A program made the position numbers and the translations under genes. A stretch of DNA of 9,794 nt from JBBKXP01 sp038323615 (lineage in GTDB: Bacteria > Pseudomonadota > Alphaproteobacteria > Rhodobacterales > Rhodobacteraceae). Below, piece by piece: positions 6,727 through 9,794 of this stretch; positions within the stretch are counted from its first letter, which is position 1, and each line of letters starts with the position of its first letter. The DNA lies in assembly GCA_038323615.1 (NCBI GenBank), contig JBBQHC010000114.1, positions 1 through 9,794 on the forward strand, read 5' to 3'. Under the pieces are notes generated by a model. It did not search any database, was not told the origin of the DNA, and saw only the letters and a program-made list of their open reading frames with translations.

Positions 6727-7884
6727 TCAGTCGCGTTGCAACACCGCAAGAAAAAACCCATCGCCGGATGGTCCGGGCAGCCACTGGCGCTTCGCAGTCG
6801 CCCGCCACCCGCGATGACGTTGCAGAAACCCTGCAATCTGGGCGTCGTTTTCCGCCCGCAGCACCGAACAGGTCATATAGGCCAGCGCCCCCGACGGCCT
6901 GACCAAAGCCGCCGCCGCATCAATGATTGTCGCTTGAAGCCCGACATAACCGGCCAGTCCCTCGGGTGTCAGGCGCCATTTCGCGTCGGGGCTGCGCCGC
7001 CAGGTGCCGCTGCCCGAACAGGGCGCGTCACAGATGACCATATCGAACGGTCCCGCCGCCGTCGGATCACCGGGCAGCAGGCCAATCGCGACGCCGGCCC
7101 GCGCCGCCCTGACGGGCAGATCGGCCATTCGGCTGGGCGCTGCGTCATGTGCCATGATCTCGATCTGTGCGCGGTCGGCCAAGGCCAGCGATTTGCCGCC
7201 GCCGCCGGCGCAGTAGTCCAGCACGCGTTGCCCGGCGGATAGCGGCAAAGCCAGTACCGCTGCTTGCGACGACGCATCCTGCACCTCGACCAATCCCGAA
7301 AGATAGACCGACGATCCGGCTACCTTTCTCACATTATCAGTGACTTCCAATGCGGTCTTCACGCTGTGGTGGAACCTGGTCGCGATCCCTTCCGCTGCCA
7401 AAGCTGCCTGTGCCGCTGTCCGGTCCGTTCGTGACAGATTGACCCGCAGGAACATCGGCGCACGGGCCTGCAACGCGGCCCGAACCAGGTCGCAGTCAGG
7501 GCCCAACGCATCATTGAAAAGGGGATCCAGCCAGTCCGGCAGATCGCCCAGTTCCGCCGGGGACTGTGGCACCTTTCCGGCTTCGTCGGCCCGCACAGGT
7601 GCGGCGCCGTGCCCCACCCCGTCGAATATCGCCGCCAGATCGGACCCGTCGCGGCGCATCAAGCCGATCATCAGACCCCGGCCGGTCATCGCGCCGCCAA
7701 GGGCCGCCAACGAGCGCATCCCGCGTAGTGCATCAAATACATGGTCGCGCACTGCGGCCCGGTCGCCCGATCCGGCATAACGCGCACCCCGCGCCCAGCC
7801 GATCAGCGCCTTTTCCGCCGCGTCGCCCGCCAAGACCCGGTCAAGCACCGTGATCGCCGCGGACACACGCGCCTGCGGCATCAT
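6727..7884 (-). CDS. rsmB: 16S rRNA (cytosine-C5) methyltransferase, RsmB/Sun family
   Basis: A 385-residue RsmB/NOP2/NSUN-family enzyme, somewhat shorter than E. coli RsmB (429). It would transfer methyl from S-adenosylmethionine to C5 of a cytosine in 16S rRNA (C967 in E. coli). An alpha-helical NusB-like RNA-binding region occupies roughly 1-135. The core includes VQDASSQ (201-207), the SAM-binding loop VLDYCAGGGGKSLAL (221-235), acidic D247 in HDAAPSRM, motif IV CDAPCSGSGTWRRSPDAKWR (285-304) with Cys289, and motif VI MTCSVLRAEN (337-346) with the second catalytic Cys339. The SAM loop reads CAGGGGK where many family members have CAAPGGK. The start is ATG at 7884, directly followed by a second ATG. 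No earlier start exists in frame before the TAG at 7939-7941. The start overlaps the stop of a small upstream frame by 4 nt, suggesting coupling in a guaB-sORF-rsmB unit. Confidence 0.9.
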   Translation of the reverse strand: MMPQARVSAAITVLDRVLAGDAAEKALIGWARGARYAGSGDRAAVRDHVFDALRGMRSLAALGGAMTGRGLMIGLMRRDGSDLAAIFDGVGHGAAPVRADEAGKVPQSPAELGDLPDWLDPLFNDALGPDCDLVRAALQARAPMFLRVNLSRTDRTAAQAALAAEGIATRFHHSVKTALEVTDNVRKVAGSSVYLSGLVEVQDASSQAAVLALPLSAGQRVLDYCAGGGGKSLALADRAQIEIMAHDAAPSRMADLPVRAARAGVAIGLLPGDPTAAGPFDMVICDAPCSGSGTWRRSPDAKWRLTPEGLAGYVGLQATIIDAAAALVRPSGALAYMTCSVLRAENDAQIAGFLQRHRGWRATAKRQWLPGPSGDGFFLAVLQRD

Positions 7885-8018
7885 GACCGGATCAGGGCAT
7901 GGCGTTTTCCGGCCGGAACCCGCCTGCCAACCATTCCGCTAGAGAAATTTTCGCCGAACACCCTCGCCCCGTCGCTCAGGGCGGTGACTCCGACCCCACC
8001 ACTTTCGACCATACCCAT
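7881..8018 (-). CDS. Small 45-residue hypothetical protein between guaB and rsmB
   Basis: An intact frame fills the gap between guaB and rsmB exactly. Its ATG (8018-8016) shares one base with the guaB TGA (TGATG), and its TGA (7883-7881) overlaps the rsmB ATG (ATGA). The product begins MGMVESGGVGVTALSDGARV and ends RVPAGKRHALIRS; it is glycine/valine-rich at the front and basic at the end (R/K/H cluster at 31-44). No transmembrane segment, signal peptide or cysteine is visible. I recognise no family. About two thirds of codons end in G or C, which seems lower than in the neighbouring genes. No strong ribosome binding site is seen, so translation would depend on coupling to guaB. The perfect double overlap argues for a real gene or translational bridge; a chance open frame in GC-rich DNA remains possible. 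A perfect palindrome TTCCGGCCGGAA (7907-7918) lies within it. Confidence 0.4.
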   Translation of the reverse strand: MGMVESGGVGVTALSDGARVFGENFSSGMVGRRVPAGKRHALIRS

Positions 8019-9466
8019 CAGCCGACCCGGTAATTCGGGCTTTCGCGGGTGATCTGCACGTCATGCACGTGGCTTTCGCGCAGTCCCGCGCCAGTGATGC
8101 GCACGAAGGTGCAGTTCGCCCGCATCTCCGCGATCGTGGCGCAGCCGGTGTAACCCATCGCGGCACGCAATCCACCGACCAACTGGTGAATCACGGCATG
8201 CGCCGACCCCTTGTAAGGCACCTGCCCCTCGATCCCCTCGGGCACCAGTTTGTCGCTGGCGGCGTCTTTCTGGAAATAGCGGTCGGCCGATCCCCGCGCC
8301 ATCGCGCCAAGACTGCCCATGCCCCGGTAGCTTTTGAAGGTGCGGCCCTGATACAGGATCACCTCACCGGGGCTTTCGTCGGTGCCCGCGATCATGCTGC
8401 CAACCATCGCGCAGGAGGCGCCTGCCGCAATGGCCTTGGCGAAATCGCCCGAAAACTTGATGCCGCCGTCGGCGATGACGGGCACGTCGCCGGCACCCGA
8501 CGCGGCGTCCATGATCGCCGTAAGTTGCGGCACGCCGACCCCCGCGACCATCCGCGTGGTGCAGATTGACCCCGGCCCGATCCCGACCTTGACCGCATCC
8601 GCGCCCGCGTCGATCAGGGCCCGCGTGCCCGACGCGGTGGCGACGTTTCCGGCCACCACCTGGACCTCGTTTGACAGCATCTTGGCCCGTTCGACGGCGC
8701 GTGCGACGCCTTCGGAATGGCCATGCGCGGTGTCGATGACGATCATATCGACGCCGGCGTCAACCAAAGCCTGCGACCGCTCAAAGCCCGCGTCGCCCAC
8801 GGTCGTCGCCGCCGCGACTCGCAAGCGGCCCAGTTCATCCTTGCAGGCGGCAGGGTTCAGCACGGCCTGTTCGCTGTCTTTCAGCGTCAAAAGACCCGTC
8901 AGCTTGCCCTTGCCGTCAGTGATCAGCAGTTTTTCGATCCGGCGCGCCTGCATCAGACTGCGGGCTTCGTCCAGATCAGCGGGTTCGGTCAACATCGCCA
9001 GATTGTCGGATGTCATCATCACTTTGACCGGCGTCTTGTCGTCTTGGGCAAAGCGCATGTCGCGGTTGGTGACGATCCCGACGACCAGCCCGTTTTCGCC
9101 GACGACCGGAAAGCCGGTGACGCGGTAGCGTTCCATCAGCACCTTGGCATCGGCCAACGTCTGATCCGGGGTCAGGGTGATCGGGCTATAGACGATACCG
9201 GATATGAACCGTTTGACGTCGCGGATTTCCTTGGCCTGTGCTTCGATATCCAGATTGCGGTGAATCACGCCGATGCCGCCCGCCTGTGCCATCGCGATGG
9301 CCATGCGTCCTTCGGTCACGGTATCCATCGCGCTGGACAACAGCGGGATGTTCATCGCGATATTGCGGGTCACGCGGGTGCGCGTATCGGCGGTCGATGG
9401 CAGAACCGACGATGCAGCCGGCACAAGCAAAACATCATCGAATGTGAGGGCCTCACGAATCTCCAT
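8018..9466 (-). CDS. guaB: Inosine-5'-monophosphate dehydrogenase
   Basis: A 482-residue IMP dehydrogenase, the standard bacterial length. It oxidises IMP to XMP with NAD+, the committed step of guanine nucleotide synthesis, in the cytoplasm. The N-terminus REALTFDDVLLVPAASSVLPS is typical. A pair of CBS domains interrupts the barrel at about 91-148 and 152-207. Visible catalytic parts are IDTAHGH (244-250), GIGPGSICTTR (295-305) with nucleophile Cys302, the IMP phosphate site IADGGIKFSGD (331-341), YRGMGSLGAMARGS (380-393) with the flap arginine 391, and VPYKGS at 416-421. The frame stays open upstream to 9640, but the family N-terminus starts at ATG 9466, which has GGAAGG about 8 nt before it. 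The stop overlaps the start of the small downstream frame by one base. It is the first gene of the leftward unit; no convincing promoter could be assigned. Confidence 0.97.
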   Translation of the reverse strand: MEIREALTFDDVLLVPAASSVLPSTADTRTRVTRNIAMNIPLLSSAMDTVTEGRMAIAMAQAGGIGVIHRNLDIEAQAKEIRDVKRFISGIVYSPITLTPDQTLADAKVLMERYRVTGFPVVGENGLVVGIVTNRDMRFAQDDKTPVKVMMTSDNLAMLTEPADLDEARSLMQARRIEKLLITDGKGKLTGLLTLKDSEQAVLNPAACKDELGRLRVAAATTVGDAGFERSQALVDAGVDMIVIDTAHGHSEGVARAVERAKMLSNEVQVVAGNVATASGTRALIDAGADAVKVGIGPGSICTTRMVAGVGVPQLTAIMDAASGAGDVPVIADGGIKFSGDFAKAIAAGASCAMVGSMIAGTDESPGEVILYQGRTFKSYRGMGSLGAMARGSADRYFQKDAASDKLVPEGIEGQVPYKGSAHAVIHQLVGGLRAAMGYTGCATIAEMRANCTFVRITGAGLRESHVHDVQITRESPNYRVG

Positions 9467-9646
9467 TGGAACACCTTCCCCGGAACGCTTCATTTGGCAC
9501 GTCGCTATTGCACGGATACTGCACCTGCGAAAGGGTCCGCGCCGATAATTCCGATTTGACGCTTGTTTTGGCCAGACTATCGCCGCCGAAGGTTCGAGCA
9601 GCGCATCCGGGCGCAACTGATCCCGCCCAATCGTCGACAATGCCGC

Positions 9647-9661
9647 TAAGGCACCGCCTTA
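9647..9661. repeat. Inverted repeat in the guaB/DUF4445 divergent region
   Basis: TAAGGC-ACC-GCCTTA is a perfect 6-bp inverted repeat with a 3-nt centre, 78 bp upstream of the rightward ATG at 9739. It is the clearest structured element in the 272-bp gap (9467-9738). It has no following T run and could be a regulator site. A weak TTGACG-16-TATCGC pair at 9556-9583 (plus strand) is the only other promoter-like signal, and I do not rely on it. Confidence 0.35.
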
Positions 9662-9738
9662 TGACGCCTTCGCCCTTTCCCCTACCGGCAATTCCTCTAT
9701 CGTCCCGCCAACACGCGATAAAAACCAAGGCCGCAGGC

Positions 9739-9794
9739 ATGACCACCCACCCCCTCGTGATCTTCACTCCCTCGGGCAAACGGGGGCATTTCCC
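9739..9794 (+). CDS. 2Fe-2S ferredoxin/ASKHA-domain (DUF4445) protein, N-terminal fragment
   Basis: Only the first 18 codons and two bases of the next are in the window, reading MTTHPLVIFTPSGKRGHF. The ATG is preceded by AAGG (9727-9730) 8 nt upstream. The segment VIFTPSGKRGHF matches the opening of DUF4445 proteins as I remember them, which have an N-terminal 2Fe-2S ferredoxin domain and a C-terminal ASKHA ATPase region. Characterised relatives such as RamA reductively activate corrinoid methyltransferase proteins. Rhodobacterales genomes commonly carry one such gene near methyltransferase genes. The ferredoxin cysteines and the ATPase domain would lie beyond the right edge, so the call rests on a short peptide. 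It is divergent from guaB. Confidence 0.6.
   Translation, partial: MTTHPLVIFTPSGKRGHF

Noticed and set aside
7961..7983. CGCCC/GGGCG hairpin after guaB
   Set aside because: No T run follows, and it lies inside the small overlapping frame, so a guaB terminator here is unlikely.
8382..9128. Rightward open frame of 248 codons opposite guaB
   Set aside because: Ser/Thr/Ala/Pro-rich translation typical of an antisense shadow of a GC-rich gene; no motif.
9556..9583. TTGACG-16-TATCGC promoter-like pair on the plus strand
   Set aside because: Poor -10 and more than 150 bp from the ATG at 9739; too weak to call.
9467..9640. In-frame extension of guaB by 58 codons
   Set aside because: The family N-terminus starts at ATG 9466 with a good ribosome binding site; the extension has no recognisable IMPDH sequence.
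9453..9779. Leftward 108-codon frame spanning the guaB/DUF4445 intergenic region
   Set aside because: It overlaps both real starts and shows no recognisable domain or ribosome binding site.
1..9794. CRISPR arrays, tRNA/rRNA genes, insertion sequences, toxin-antitoxin or phage genes
   Set aside because: None of these patterns is visible on either strand; all long frames are accounted for by housekeeping or sugar-utilisation genes.

Overview
No exotic or clearly undescribed system is visible here. The window reads as ordinary chromosome from a GC-rich alphaproteobacterium, most likely Rhodobacterales (Roseobacter/Rhodobacter group). The grounds are a CckA-type hybrid kinase with a CtrA-like box, a glucoside-uptake locus of the alphaproteobacterial AglE/AglR type, and the start of a ferredoxin/DUF4445 gene of a kind common in that group. 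These assignments come from reading motifs by eye; no database search was possible.

Left third (1-4072): a glucoside-utilisation locus. A periplasmic sugar-binding protein (aglE-like, cut by the left edge) runs leftward. Diverging from it, a LacI-family repressor, a GH1 beta-glucosidase and a glucokinase run rightward. The repressor and glucosidase genes share an ATGA overlap, and the kinase follows 45 bp later with its own ribosome binding site. The 247-bp divergent region (440-686) holds two nearly identical 15-bp LacI-type operators centred on AAAGCGCTTT. One lies just downstream of each putative promoter, so the repressor probably controls both uptake and its own operon. Logic: import a glucoside, hydrolyse it in the cytoplasm, phosphorylate the glucose.

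Centre and right (4281-9466): a leftward run of guaB (IMP dehydrogenase), a previously unlisted 45-codon reading frame, rsmB (16S rRNA m5C methyltransferase) and cckA (hybrid histidine kinase of the CckA-ChpT-CtrA phosphorelay). The small frame overlaps the guaB stop by 1 nt and the rsmB start by 4 nt. cckA has its own 118-bp upstream region containing TTAA-N7-TTAA, the CtrA recognition pattern, which suggests feedback of the phosphorelay on its own kinase. glk and cckA converge on a short hairpin flanked by A and T runs that could stop transcription from both sides.

Right edge (9467-9794): a 272-bp divergent intergenic region, then the first 18 codons of a rightward gene whose N-terminus matches 2Fe-2S ferredoxin/ASKHA (DUF4445) proteins.

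The points most worth a second look are the small guaB-rsmB frame, the CtrA-like box and mini-ORF ahead of cckA, and the paired operators with the unclear alpha/beta specificity of the sugar locus.
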